The notes beneath the pieces were generated by a model, which worked only from the letters and a program-made list of their open reading frames with translations, ran no database searches and was not told the origin of the DNA. From NCBI GenBank assembly GCA_045110575.1, contig JBGCGF010000001.1, positions 79,933 to 143,932 of the forward strand: a stretch of DNA of 64,000 bases. The letters run 5' to 3'. This DNA comes from CALDTK01 sp045110575. GTDB lineage: Bacteria; Bacteroidota; Bacteroidia; Chitinophagales; Saprospiraceae. Shown here piece by piece: positions 24,784 through 34,067 of the stretch. How positions within the stretch are numbered: position 1 is the stretch's first letter; each line of letters begins with the position of its first letter. A program made the translations under genes and the position numbers.

Positions 24784-25977
24784 TTACCGCGTAGCAATCT
24801 CAAACAGCTCCTCACGCAGCCGCTCGAAAGCTTCATCAAAGGCATCTGGATCGGAATTATCGACACTCGTCGTCACATAGGACAGCATCACGCCCGTATC
24901 CGGGAAATAGAACAAGGCAGACAGATAAGACCCTGTTGATCCGGTGTGTCCGTAAGCTAGTCCTGCCGGTGTATTCCAGCGGGAAAGACCTAGTCCATAA
25001 CCTTCATTAGGCCAGTCGAAATCACTCTGACGTTCAGGCACATCCATAATGTTCGAGGTCATTTCTGTCAAGGATGCGCCATTCACCAATCCTCCAGTAA
25101 ACAGCCCACTGAAGAAACCGCTCAGCTCGTTCATGTTGGTCAGGATTCCACCATCACCCGTAGCAGCATCAGAAACAGCGAAGGATATAATGTCAGAATA
25201 CTTCCCGCCATTAAGCGCCAGATAAGGTCGTGCGACATCATCTGGAATCGGATCAAGTTCTGTTCCCATCGCAAAGTTTGGAAGACTTAACGGTTGAGCG
25301 ATACGAGCGTCAATAACCTCCCAAAGTGGCATCTCATCGATCACTTCTGCGACAAGACCGAGAAGCACGAAATTAGTATTTGAATACGAGAATTCTTCAC
25401 CAGGACTATTAGTAGGCTCTTGGTTGTGAGCATATTTTAATTTTTCTCGTTGCGTCTCGATTAGATAAGGTTCATTCAGAGAATTGAGAAACTGCTTAGC
25501 CGTTAGATAATCAGGAATACCACTCGTATGATTAAGTAACTGACGCAATGTTGCTTCAGAAGCATTTGGAATTTCACCAATCAACGAAGCAGGTAGGTAC
25601 ACACTCAATAAATCATCGAGATCCAGTAATCCATCATCAAATTGCTGCAGAATAACCGCTGCCGTGATTGTCTTAGAAATACTTGCAATCGGAATACGGT
25701 GACAAGTTTGGAGGTCGACACCTGCTTGAATGTCCGCCATTCCGCGAGCGCCCGTCCAGCGGTTTCCTTGTGCATCGGTAAGCGCTACTTGAACGCCTAC
25801 AAAATGTGGGAGTTGTTTGTCCAGTAAGGCATTGAGGTCATCAGCATCTGGATGTTGATCGCCCGCTTGTGCTAAGCCATCTGCACACGTGTACGTAGCG
25901 GGTGCAATGGGATCGGTTTTGCCGCAAGCAGAAACTAGAAATACAGCGACAACTAGAAGGAAAGGATACAGATTCAT
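24784..25977 (-). CDS. Lipoprotein serine hydrolase, beta-lactamase/DD-peptidase family
   Basis: 397 residues. Lipobox FLVSACGK (Cys about 18) predicts a periplasmic or outer-membrane lipoprotein. All three active-site elements of the class C beta-lactamase-like fold are visible: SISK (SxxK, in RIPIASISKTI), YSN (in FSYSNTNFVLLG) and HTG (in AYGHTGSTGSYL). The substrate could be peptidoglycan peptide or an ester; nothing points to antibiotic resistance. ATG 25977 overlaps the upstream stop as ATGA, so it is translationally coupled to the outer-membrane-type gene. Confidence 0.87.
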   Translation of the reverse strand: MNLYPFLLVVAVFLVSACGKTDPIAPATYTCADGLAQAGDQHPDADDLNALLDKQLPHFVGVQVALTDAQGNRWTGARGMADIQAGVDLQTCHRIPIASISKTITAAVILQQFDDGLLDLDDLLSVYLPASLIGEIPNASEATLRQLLNHTSGIPDYLTAKQFLNSLNEPYLIETQREKLKYAHNQEPTNSPGEEFSYSNTNFVLLGLVAEVIDEMPLWEVIDARIAQPLSLPNFAMGTELDPIPDDVARPYLALNGGKYSDIISFAVSDAATGDGGILTNMNELSGFFSGLFTGGLVNGASLTEMTSNIMDVPERQSDFDWPNEGYGLGLSRWNTPAGLAYGHTGSTGSYLSALFYFPDTGVMLSYVTTSVDNSDPDAFDEAFERLREELFEIATR

Positions 25978-26636
25978 CGTGCGAAAGGGTAAAAGGTGAA
26001 ACCTGCTCCGAGGTAGAAATGAGGAAAAGGAATGTTGCGGAAAGGGTCTTCAAACGACTGCCTAGCAATCAGGCTCACCTCTGGAGCATTCGCCTCGTTA
26101 TTGAATTTCCAGCTTACGCCAAAACTGGTCGCGACGTGCAAACCTGCCGCGCCCCAATCGGTAACCTCACCGTAAGTACCATTGTCAAAACGGTAGGTCT
26201 TTTCAGGCGTAAACGCATACGTTAATCCTGGTCCAAAATCGAGCGCCAATCCGAGTTGGCCGAACTGATGACGATAGCCAATGGCTGATGACAACTGCAA
26301 CGCAGAGCGCACATACTGGTGATGATAGCCACCGAATTCGCCGAGGAGAAACCACTTGCCTTTTGGCATTTCTTCTTTGGCTGCTCGCTTTTTCGAAAAC
26401 AAGTCATAGGTCGTCCCTATCCCGAATGCAGGATTGAACGGATAGGAAAAAGTACTCGCACCAGGAAGGGTAAGACTTTCATCATACACAGCCACACGTA
26501 CGGGCCATGCTTGATCAGTTTGAGCTTGCACATCTAATGCCCCGCAAATGAAAAGTGCGCAGATACAGACGGCGATGAGCCGAAGGCTTTCGTTTGATAA
26601 GCGACGTATGGCTCGAAGGGAATAGGATTGACACAT
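25974..26636 (-). CDS. Putative outer-membrane beta-barrel protein
   Basis: 220 residues from ATG 26636. Signal segment LRLIAVCICALFICGALDVQAQ, then beta strands (KWFLLGEFGGYHHQYV, LQLSSAIGYRHQFGQLGLAL, AAGLHVATSFGVSWKF, HFYLGAGFTFYPFAR) ending in a barrel-like terminal strand. No specific family recognised. First gene of a two-gene operon with the serine hydrolase (ATGA overlap). The open frame extends to 26846, but that part crosses a repeat and lacks sense as protein. Confidence 0.65.
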   Translation of the reverse strand: MCQSYSLRAIRRLSNESLRLIAVCICALFICGALDVQAQTDQAWPVRVAVYDESLTLPGASTFSYPFNPAFGIGTTYDLFSKKRAAKEEMPKGKWFLLGEFGGYHHQYVRSALQLSSAIGYRHQFGQLGLALDFGPGLTYAFTPEKTYRFDNGTYGEVTDWGAAGLHVATSFGVSWKFNNEANAPEVSLIARQSFEDPFRNIPFPHFYLGAGFTFYPFAR

Positions 26637-27246
26637 ATGTAGGACAGTCGGATGAACAGGCAGAACGTTACACGCTGGGTAAGGACTTTTCCAAGAAGTT
26701 GAGGTTGCATCTCCTTTCGCCAAGTCATTTCGACTGCAACTGGCGAAGCCGTGGAACGGAGAAATCTGTTCGCTTAACCCCATTGTCGATTGACTATATC
26801 TAGTCATTGCGATCTGCCGCGACGAAGGAGCTAGCTGGTGTGTCAATCTCCTTCCGAAGTACGTTGGATTTCAGATATCGGATGTCGGATGCTTTAGGAA
26901 CGCAATCCACACCTTAATATGAATCGTCATTTCGACCTGCTGACGCGAAGCTGTCGTAATGCGGAGAAACCTGTTGGTGTAAGCCGTTTGAAACCGATGT
27001 GTTTCGACCAACAGATCTCTCTGCTACGCACTAAAAACAGTGACGTCACTGAAGCGAAAACTGTCTTGAAGTACTCGGTCGAGATGACCCCACATAAACA
27101 AAGCCCCCTGCACTTTCGCACAGAGGGCTTCCTTTTCGCCTAATTCAAGGCAGTGTTTATGACTTAGTCTTTTCAAAAAGCTAAGAAGACCTTCCAAAAA
27201 TCCACTTCGACCAGTATTGGCCTAAAGGTTCTTCTTAGATCCTTGC
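26637..27246. repeat. Gene-free region with GTCATTTCGAC-type repeats
   Basis: About 610 bases without a supported gene. Two copies of the pattern GTCATTTCGAC-(about 30 nt)-GGAGAAAYCTGTT start at 26724 and 26926. The second has an inverted partner: CAACAGATCTCTC (27009-27021) and GGTCGAGATGACC (27077-27089), giving an imperfect inverted repeat of about 160 bp. As far as I recall, such repeats are common between genes in Bacteroidota. A terminator-like hairpin follows at about 27104-27133. Confidence 0.65.
27104..27133 (-). terminator. Possible terminator of ECF sigma gene
   Basis: On the minus strand AAGCCCTCTG and CAGGGGGCTT pair with one mismatch around a 10-nt loop, followed by a T-rich stretch. 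It lies about 115 nt past the sigma factor stop. Confidence 0.5.
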
Positions 27247-27828
27247 TTACTGGAGTACGACTTCTTGTTGCGCAACCATCTTGCGGATGTTGATCAATGC
27301 ATAGCGCATACGACCCAAAGCAGTGTTGATGCTAACGCGTGTCAAACCAGCGATTTCTTTAAAGCTCATGTCCGCATAGTGACGTAAAATCACTACTTCA
27401 CGCTGCTCAGGAGGAAGTGCATCGACCAGCTCACGCACCTTGGCATACGTCTGACGCTGAATCACTTGATCCTCAGCATTGAGGTTGTCGCTCTTGAGCA
27501 CATCGAAAATATCAAAGTCTTCCTTCGCATGTACGATCGGGCGGCGCTTGTTGCGACGGAAATGATCTACACAAAGGTTATAGCTGATACGCATCGCCCA
27601 TTGGACAAACTTGCCCTCGTGGTTATACTTACCACGACGCAGTGTGTCGACAATCTTGATAAACACCTCTTGAAAGATGTCATCAGCTTGCGAGTGATCC
27701 TTTACGAACAGGTAAATGCTCGTGTAAATCTTGTCGCGGTGGCGGTTAAGGAGAGTTTCGAAGGCAAAATCGTTGCCGTCGAGATACGCAGCTATAAGCT
27801 GCTGATCGTTCATTGCAGATACTTCCAT
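27247..27828 (-). CDS. ECF RNA polymerase sigma factor
   Basis: 193 residues. Sigma region 2 (about 22-95: FAFETLLNRHRDKIYTSIYL, QADDIFQEVFIKIVDTLRRG, FVQWAMRISYNLCVDHFRRN) and region 4 (about 130-185: LVDALPPEQREVVILRHYAD, MSFKEIAGLTRVSINTALGR). Regions 1 and 3 are absent, as in the ECF family. No anti-sigma gene is adjacent. The start could be M1 (27828) or M6 (27813). The high conservation and solitary position resemble the general ECF factor found in many Bacteroidota, but the regulon cannot be read here. Confidence 0.9.
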   Translation of the reverse strand: MEVSAMNDQQLIAAYLDGNDFAFETLLNRHRDKIYTSIYLFVKDHSQADDIFQEVFIKIVDTLRRGKYNHEGKFVQWAMRISYNLCVDHFRRNKRRPIVHAKEDFDIFDVLKSDNLNAEDQVIQRQTYAKVRELVDALPPEQREVVILRHYADMSFKEIAGLTRVSINTALGRMRYALINIRKMVAQQEVVLQ

Positions 27829-28258
27829 GACTAAGTCCGTTGCAGACCCTAAGGCCTAATGTGAAAAGTGGATTAGTGTAGAAGCTCGCGTCGATAGAAC
27901 GTATTTTAGTTAAAGCAATTCGCTGAAGTACAACGAATATAGACACTTTCGTTGCTGTTTGCTTGTCTTAGGAGCGATTTAACGTTTCCCTAACCTGCAC
28001 AACAAATAAGCTGTCGCTTGATGGCCGAAATGTAGACCAAGTTTGTGGAACTACGCAAGTATTACAGCATAAATGTCGCCAAAATTCTTCCAATCAGAAG
28101 ATAATTACCCTACATCATGCATGTTGTGTTAACAGCACAATACCCCCTCAGCGCCTTATTTTACTAAGCTTAAGCCACTATAGTACAAAGGGACAACAGA
28201 TCGGCTCAAAAAAATCAAAAGTGGGTTGCCATTCAGCTTCTAATAGTACATTTCAGCC
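27829..28258. promoter_or_regulatory. Divergent intergenic region, sigma gene / hydrolase
   Basis: 430 bases with no gene seen. On the plus strand TACATTTC (28247-28254) is close to the -7 consensus and ends 4 nt before the ATG at 28259, suggesting a leaderless transcript. The remainder is A/T-rich, without a recognisable riboswitch or repeat. Confidence 0.45.
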
Positions 28259-29268
28259 ATGAACAACTGGATATTCATTGCCATTCTTCTATGCTTGAGT
28301 GGGTGCAAGGCCTCGAGTCCAGAAGCTGAAGCTCAGACAGAAGCTATCGAAACCGCAGCAGAGGTTTTGCCGAAAGGCGTAAAACTGATACCCATCCAGA
28401 CGCCTAAAGGCAAATTCAGCGTCTACACAAGGCAAGTCGGCGAGAGCCCAACCATAAAAGTCCTGCTTCTTCATGGCGGCCCAGGAACAACTCACGAGCT
28501 ATGGGAGCCCCTTGCTGACTATCTGCCACAAGAAGGCATCGAGTATTACTATTACGACCAACTGGGCAGTCATTTTAGTACTCAGCCCAGCGATACTAGT
28601 CTTTGGACAATCCCCCGATTCGTAGATGAAGTTGAGCAGGTGCGCACCGCACTCGGGCTTACACCAGACAATTTCATCCTAATGGGACAGAGCTGGGGCG
28701 GCATGCTAGCTATGGAGTACGCATTAGTACACCAAGACAAACTAAAAGGCCTGGTTGTCTCCAACATGATGTCCAGCATCCCAGAGTATAATAAATATGT
28801 CTTGGAGGTTCTTGCTCCAAAACTTCCTAAAGCTGTACTCGATTCATTACTCAGCATAGAAGCGTCTGAAGACTACAATAACCCTCTATACATGCAATTA
28901 TTAGAAGAGCACTACTACCCTCGGCATGTGGTCAATATGCCCATAGAAAAATGGCCAGAATCTTTAATCAGAACTTATAGGCACATGAACATGAAAATTT
29001 ACATTATATGCAAGGGCCTAGCGAATTTGGAATGAAAGGGGATTATAAGCTAGCTAATTGGGACATTACCGATCGACTTCCAGAAATAAAAACGCCGACG
29101 CTCGTCATTGCTGGAAAAGAGGATACCATGGACCCTGTCTACCTCAAAATGATGAGCGAGAAAATGCAAAATGCAGACTACTTGCTTAATCGAGGAGGCC
29201 ACCTCAGCCAATACGACAGCAAAGAGACCTTCTACCCCGGCCTCATTAATTGGCTAAAAGCCTTGTGA
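28259..29268 (+). pseudogene. Proline iminopeptidase-like lipoprotein hydrolase, frameshifted
   Basis: Frame 1 runs 28259-29035: lipobox ILLCLSGCKASS, HGGPGTTHE oxyanion motif, and the nucleophile elbow GQSWGGMLAMEYAL. It then turns to nonsense after RTYRHMN. The frame changes by -1 near 28980-29000. The rest continues to 29268 in another frame as ENLHYMQGPSEFGMKGDYKL ... VIAGKEDTMDP (Asp) ... NRGGHLSQYD (His). Together they make one S33 peptidase of about 335 residues. With the break, frame 1 lacks the Asp and His of the triad. Either a real inactivating indel or a sequencing error. Confidence 0.82.
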
Positions 29269-29586
29269 AATTAGAGGTCAAGACACCAAGTCGACCATCA
29301 GAAGTTGTTCGTTGGAACCTGCCTGGGGCCATATGTATGCTTTCCTTACTAGTGGAAAGGCCGACTAAAAACGCAGCATCCAACGTCATTGCGACAAGTA
29401 GTCTTAGCTCGCCGAGCATCTTAATTTTGAGTTCAGCTTTGTAAAACAATTTGTAGTCAACGGATTACCTTCACAACCTCATTTGCTGATCTACTTGATT
29501 GATCTCTGAACAACCTTCAAGTTCAGACTTTGTACGTAAGTATACGCAGGTGCTTTTCTGCTTCGCTTTCAATTCCGCTATCCTCT
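29269..29586. other. Spacer before uvrA
   Basis: 318 bases. Short overlapping open frames exist on both strands between 29246 and 29449, but they lack start-site context and a recognisable family. No terminator or clear -7 box is visible. Confidence 0.4.
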
Positions 29587-32532
29587 ATGGCAGCTTCCGC
29601 CAAAACCCCTTCTAAGTACACTGCAACCAAGCCGAAGGCCAAAGCCAAAGCGACCAAAAAAGCAGCTGGAACCTCTAAAACCGGAAAAAACGAAGTCAAG
29701 GCTCCGCTCAGAGCGAATAAGCACGAGATCTTCATTAAAGGTGCACGTAGCAACAACCTCAAGAACATTGACCTTCGCCTGCCGAAGAACAAACTTGTTG
29801 TAGTTACCGGTGTCTCAGGATCAGGAAAGTCATCCATCACAATGGATACGCTTTATGCAGAAGGCCAACGACGCTATGTAGAGAGTCTATCAAGCTACGC
29901 GCGCCAATTCCTGGGGCGAATGAAGAAGCCTGATGTCGACTATATCCACGGCATCTGTCCAGCGATTGCTATTGAGCAGAAAGTAGCAACCAGCAATGCT
30001 CGATCTACTGTAGGAACACTCACAGAGATCTATGACTTTTTGCGCCTACTCTATGCGCGTATCGGCAAAACAATCAGTCCGATAAGTGGGAATGAGGTAA
30101 AGCGTCACCAAGTGAGTGATGTTATCGACTACCTCTCTGATTTGCCAGAAGGAACGAAAGTCCAACTCTACACTCCCTTGCCTACCAAGTACGGCGACCG
30201 TACACTTGCCGTAGAACTTGACCTGCTTTTCAAAAAAGGCTTTACTCGTCTTATTGATAAGGAAGAAACCATTCAGATCGAGGACTTCCTCGCTGGCAAA
30301 GACAAGCGCCTTAAGAAGCAGCTTGACACCCTGAAAAAAGAAGATCTACGGATCTTAATCGATCGCTTCGTCATCAAGAAAGAGGACGAAGAGAATAACA
30401 AACGTATTGCCGATTCAGTGCAGACGGCCTTTTTCGAAAGTGAAGGAGAGGCTGTAGTCGCACCTATCGGTCTGGACGAAGTACGGTTCAACACCCGCTT
30501 CGAATTAGATGGACGCGAGTTCTTAGAACCAAGTCCACAGCTCTTCAACTTCAACAACCCGTTTGGTGCGTGTCCACGCTGTGAAGGCTTCGGTCGGATC
30601 ATGGGCATCGAAGAGAGCAAGGTGATACCAAACAAGAGCTTGTCCGTTTACGAGGACGCTGTAGCCCCATGGCGCGGCGAAGTTGGCGGTCAGTGGCTAC
30701 AGAAAGTGGTTCGCCACGCACAGAAGGTTGACTTCCCTGTGCACACAGCCTACTCCCAGCTTACCAAGGCTGAGCGTAAGATGCTTTGGAAAGGAACCGA
30801 GCATTTCGATGGTATCGATGCCTACTTTGCTGAGTTAGAAGCGAAGACTTACAAGATTCAGAACCGTGTTATGCTCGCTCGCTATCGCGGCAAAACTAGC
30901 TGTAGCGCTTGTGAAGGCGGTCGATTGCGCGAGGATGCGAACTACGTATTCGTTGGCGGAAGAACACTTACCGACCTAATCGATCTTCCAATCGATGAGT
31001 TACAGGGCTTTTTCAGCAAGCTAGACCTCACAGGATTTGATTCTAAGATTGCCAAGCGGTTGTTGTTTGAGATCAACTCACGCATCCAATTCATGCTGGC
31101 AGTCGGACTTGGTTACCTCACCATTAACCGAGTGAGCTCTACCCTATCGGGCGGAGAGACACAGCGCATCAACCTGACGCGCATGCTAGGATCCAACCTT
31201 ACGAGTTCGATGTACATCTTGGATGAGCCGAGTATCGGTTTGCACCCTAGAGATACCAATCGACTGGTGAGTGTGCTTCGTCGCTTGCGTGACCTTGGCA
31301 ATACCGTTGTTGTAGTCGAGCACGAAGAAGACATCATCGCTGCTGCCGACTTCCTTGTGGACATTGGTCCAGAAGCAGGTGTTCATGGCGGAAAAGTTGT
31401 CTTTGCGGGCAACTACACCGAGATTGATAAAGCTGCTCCTGAAAGCTTGACGACCAAGTACATGACAGGGGAGATGAGTATTCCGCTTCCGGAATATCGT
31501 CGCCGACCACACAAGTGGATCACGCTCGAAGGAGCTACGATGCACAACCTCAAAAATGTAGATGTCAAGATTCCACTCGATGCACTAACCGTAGTGTCTG
31601 GCGTGAGTGGATCAGGTAAAACGACCTTGGTCAAACAGATCCTTTTCCCTTTCCTCAAGCGTCACCTCGGTGAGCCGTACACTGGAGAGATGGGATCATT
31701 GAAAGAACTCAAAGGAGATCTTCGTCACATCACTCAGGTTGACATGATCAACCAGAATCCAATCGGTAAATCAAGCAGATCGAATCCGGTGACGTATGTA
31801 AAAGCATACGACGACATTCGGAACCTGATGGCTGACCAACCGCTGTCTCGCGTACGTGGGTTCCAGCCTCGACACTTCTCGTTCAACGTGGATGGCGGTC
31901 GTTGCGACACCTGCAAGGGTGAAGGTGAGCAAGTGATCGAGATGCAATTCCTTGCAGACGTGCGCCTAGAATGTGAGACCTGTAAAGGCAAACGTTTTAA
32001 GCGAGAGGTCATCGAAGTGACGTATCGCAACAAGTCTATTCACGACGTACTGTCGATGACGGTAACCGAAGCACTTGAGTTCTTCGCAGACCAGCGTACT
32101 GTTTTGCGGAAGCTAAAACCGCTTGAAGACGTTGGACTTGGCTACATCACGCTTGGCCAATCCTCTTCTACCCTTTCAGGTGGAGAAGCCCAACGCGTCA
32201 AATTGGCTTACTACCTCGGCCAGGAGAATAGCAGCCAACGCATCCTTTTCATCTTCGATGAGCCGACCACTGGACTGCACTTCCACGACGTACGCAAGTT
32301 GCTCGTTGCTTTGAATTCACTTGTCGATAAAGGACACACTGTTCTTGTGGTTGAGCACAACCTCGAAGTAATGAAATGTGCGGACTACATCATTGATCTC
32401 GGCCCTGAAGCAGGAATCAACGGTGGACAGCTCCTGTATCAAGGACAACCGGAAGGACTCGTTAAAGTCAAGAAGAGCCACACCGGCCGCTATCTTGCTG
32501 AAAAGCTAAAGGTGGTGAAGAAGAAAAAGTAA
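29587..32532 (+). CDS. uvrA: Excinuclease ABC subunit A
   Basis: 981 residues. The damage-recognition ATPase of nucleotide excision repair. Two ABC modules: Walker A GVSGSGKSS (about residue 77) and GVSGSGKTT (about 678); signature SSTLSGGETQRINL and SSTLSGGEAQRVKL; Walker B MYILDEPSIGLHPRD and LFIFDEPTTGLHFHD. Zinc-module cysteines CPRCEGFG, CSACEGG and CDTCKGEG ... CETCKGKRF are present. The first 45 residues are a Lys/Ala/Thr-rich basic extension that could contact DNA. ATG 29587 is chosen because the earlier in-frame codons have no family similarity. A copy of the interspersed 14-mer (29593-29606) forms codons 3-7. Confidence 0.97.
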   Translation: MAASAKTPSKYTATKPKAKAKATKKAAGTSKTGKNEVKAPLRANKHEIFIKGARSNNLKNIDLRLPKNKLVVVTGVSGSGKSSITMDTLYAEGQRRYVESLSSYARQFLGRMKKPDVDYIHGICPAIAIEQKVATSNARSTVGTLTEIYDFLRLLYARIGKTISPISGNEVKRHQVSDVIDYLSDLPEGTKVQLYTPLPTKYGDRTLAVELDLLFKKGFTRLIDKEETIQIEDFLAGKDKRLKKQLDTLKKEDLRILIDRFVIKKEDEENNKRIADSVQTAFFESEGEAVVAPIGLDEVRFNTRFELDGREFLEPSPQLFNFNNPFGACPRCEGFGRIMGIEESKVIPNKSLSVYEDAVAPWRGEVGGQWLQKVVRHAQKVDFPVHTAYSQLTKAERKMLWKGTEHFDGIDAYFAELEAKTYKIQNRVMLARYRGKTSCSACEGGRLREDANYVFVGGRTLTDLIDLPIDELQGFFSKLDLTGFDSKIAKRLLFEINSRIQFMLAVGLGYLTINRVSSTLSGGETQRINLTRMLGSNLTSSMYILDEPSIGLHPRDTNRLVSVLRRLRDLGNTVVVVEHEEDIIAAADFLVDIGPEAGVHGGKVVFAGNYTEIDKAAPESLTTKYMTGEMSIPLPEYRRRPHKWITLEGATMHNLKNVDVKIPLDALTVVSGVSGSGKTTLVKQILFPFLKRHLGEPYTGEMGSLKELKGDLRHITQVDMINQNPIGKSSRSNPVTYVKAYDDIRNLMADQPLSRVRGFQPRHFSFNVDGGRCDTCKGEGEQVIEMQFLADVRLECETCKGKRFKREVIEVTYRNKSIHDVLSMTVTEALEFFADQRTVLRKLKPLEDVGLGYITLGQSSSTLSGGEAQRVKLAYYLGQENSSQRILFIFDEPTTGLHFHDVRKLLVALNSLVDKGHTVLVVEHNLEVMKCADYIIDLGPEAGINGGQLLYQGQPEGLVKVKKSHTGRYLAEKLKVVKKKK

Positions 32533-32594
32533 CTGAGCTTGCGGCGCTGGCGTTAAGAATGCCTCACGAGCCGAAAGCGAGCAGCATCTCGACA

Positions 32595-32627
32595 TTATCA
32601 ATTGACCATTAGCAACTGCCAATTAAC
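32595..32627. repeat. Copy of TAATTGGC-type intergenic repeat
   Basis: Read on the minus strand, this stretch (TTAATTGGCAGTTGCTAATG then GTCAATTGATAAT) resembles the palindrome-bearing repeat at 22561-22593, with small differences. It lies just before a terminator. Confidence 0.55.
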
Positions 32628-32634
32628 TAACGTA

Positions 32635-32672
32635 AAAACGCCCCGTGAATCTTGCGATTCACGGGGCGTTTT
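32635..32672. terminator. 16-bp perfect bidirectional terminator
   Basis: AAAACGCCCCGTGAAT (32635-32650) and ATTCACGGGGCGTTTT (32657-32672) around a 6-nt loop, between convergent uvrA and the cytochrome c peroxidase gene. Confidence 0.93.
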
Positions 32673-32722
32673 ATGTAGCCGTTGTCCCTACTTGGTGAGG
32701 GAACAGCTTTCGATCCTATTAC

Positions 32723-33937
32723 TTAGGACTTCATTGGACTGCTAAGCTCCGTACGCGCTACCAACTCAGTATCGGTAAGGGTGTGAAGGAAAGCGAGTAG
32801 CTCTCTCTTCTCCTGCTCAGAAAAACCAAATCCACGCTTTCCGTTGATCAGCTCTAAGCGCTTAAGTTCTGGAGAAAGGTTTTCACGATTCTCGATTCCC
32901 TCTGAGTAGTGATCAACAACTTCTTCAAGCGTCGCAACAGATCCGTTGTGCATGTAAGGAGCGGTAAGGCCTACGTTACGAAGTTGCGGAGTTTTGAACC
33001 AACCATCTTGATTTCCGAAATTGCCGGCGATTGCACCAACACCTTTGTCCTCATATCCACCTTCTGGGTAGAGACCATTGTTGTGTGCGCCCAATCGTGT
33101 TGGTAGCTGGTTAGAGTGGCAGGATTGGCAATTTTCGAGGTAGAGTGATTTTCCTGCGTTTTCTTCATCAGTAAACCGCTCTGAAGCTGAACCAGTAGTG
33201 AAATCGCCTTCGACAGATACGAAGCTAAATGATGAATTATTATTTTCTGCTTTTAGCTTGAGGTCGAGCGCTTTGTCGAACTTCGATCCAGTACTGGAGA
33301 TGTTGCGCGTAAAGGCAGCAAGAGCAGTAGTGATTGTCTCGTTGGTTATTGCTTTATCGTTCGCAAGGCGATCGAAAAGTATTGGGTACGTTTCGGTTGC
33401 TCTCAAGCGATCTGCGACATCATCCAATGACATTCCCATCTCATCAGGGTTGCCCATGGTCTGCTCAGCTTGATCTTCTAGAGAAGTCGCACGTGCATCC
33501 CAGAAGAATCCTGAACCGTTATCGCCATAGTAAGCGCGGATATTATTGATTGTCTGTGAATTACGAGCAGTGCTTCGACCTTCGATTCCATCACTAAATG
33601 CTTTGTCATCAGCAAATCCCTTCGCTTGATCATGACATGAAGCACACGAAACGCTAAGGTCTGCAGAAAGACGAGTGTCGTAGAAGAGTGCACGACCGAG
33701 GTGGATCATGTTGTCTTCGCCACGGCTTACCGTTCCAAAGCCAAAGCGGCTGAAGTGGGTTGGCAAGTTTTCAGTAGAGGTATACGTAGGCACTTCAATA
33801 AAGTCCTCATTGAATTCGTTTAGAATTGCAACTCGCTCTTCAGGAGCGAAAGGAGAAGTGGAGGTGATTAAGTCGTCTTGGCAAGAAGCGAAGAGTAAAC
33901 TCGCCGCACCAATAAGGAGTAATTGTGATGCTTTCAT
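32723..33937 (-). CDS. Di-heme cytochrome c peroxidase, lipoprotein
   Basis: 404 residues from ATG 33937. Lipobox LLFASCQDD (Cys about 19). Two heme c sites, CASCH (about residue 98) and CQSCH (about 275), with HLGRALFYDTRLSADLSVSC and FKTPQLRNVGLTAPYMHNGS as family landmarks. The enzyme reduces hydrogen peroxide in the periplasm using c-type cytochromes, or belongs to the broader MauG/CcpA group, which the sequence alone cannot separate. Single gene. Confidence 0.9.
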   Translation of the reverse strand: MKASQLLLIGAASLLFASCQDDLITSTSPFAPEERVAILNEFNEDFIEVPTYTSTENLPTHFSRFGFGTVSRGEDNMIHLGRALFYDTRLSADLSVSCASCHDQAKGFADDKAFSDGIEGRSTARNSQTINNIRAYYGDNGSGFFWDARATSLEDQAEQTMGNPDEMGMSLDDVADRLRATETYPILFDRLANDKAITNETITTALAAFTRNISSTGSKFDKALDLKLKAENNNSSFSFVSVEGDFTTGSASERFTDEENAGKSLYLENCQSCHSNQLPTRLGAHNNGLYPEGGYEDKGVGAIAGNFGNQDGWFKTPQLRNVGLTAPYMHNGSVATLEEVVDHYSEGIENRENLSPELKRLELINGKRGFGFSEQEKRELLAFLHTLTDTELVARTELSSPMKS

Positions 33938-34067
33938 ATAGAGGTAGTGAAGGATGTACATGACTAACTTACGCAGTCCTGACAAAACAACGTGCGAAAC
34001 ATGGCATTTGTGCCGCTTTGTATCAAGACTTTAACAGTTTTGCTATGCTTTTTGCAATCTTGCCGTC

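Noticed and set aside
24784..25977. Serine hydrolase as an antibiotic-resistance beta-lactamase
   Set aside because: SxxK, YxN and HxG are shared by many peptidases and esterases; lipoprotein form and operon give no support for resistance.
29246..29449. Overlapping open frames of about 65 residues on both strands before uvrA
   Set aside because: Neither has a recognised family, proper start context or operon partner; they mirror one another, as expected of non-coding DNA with few stops.
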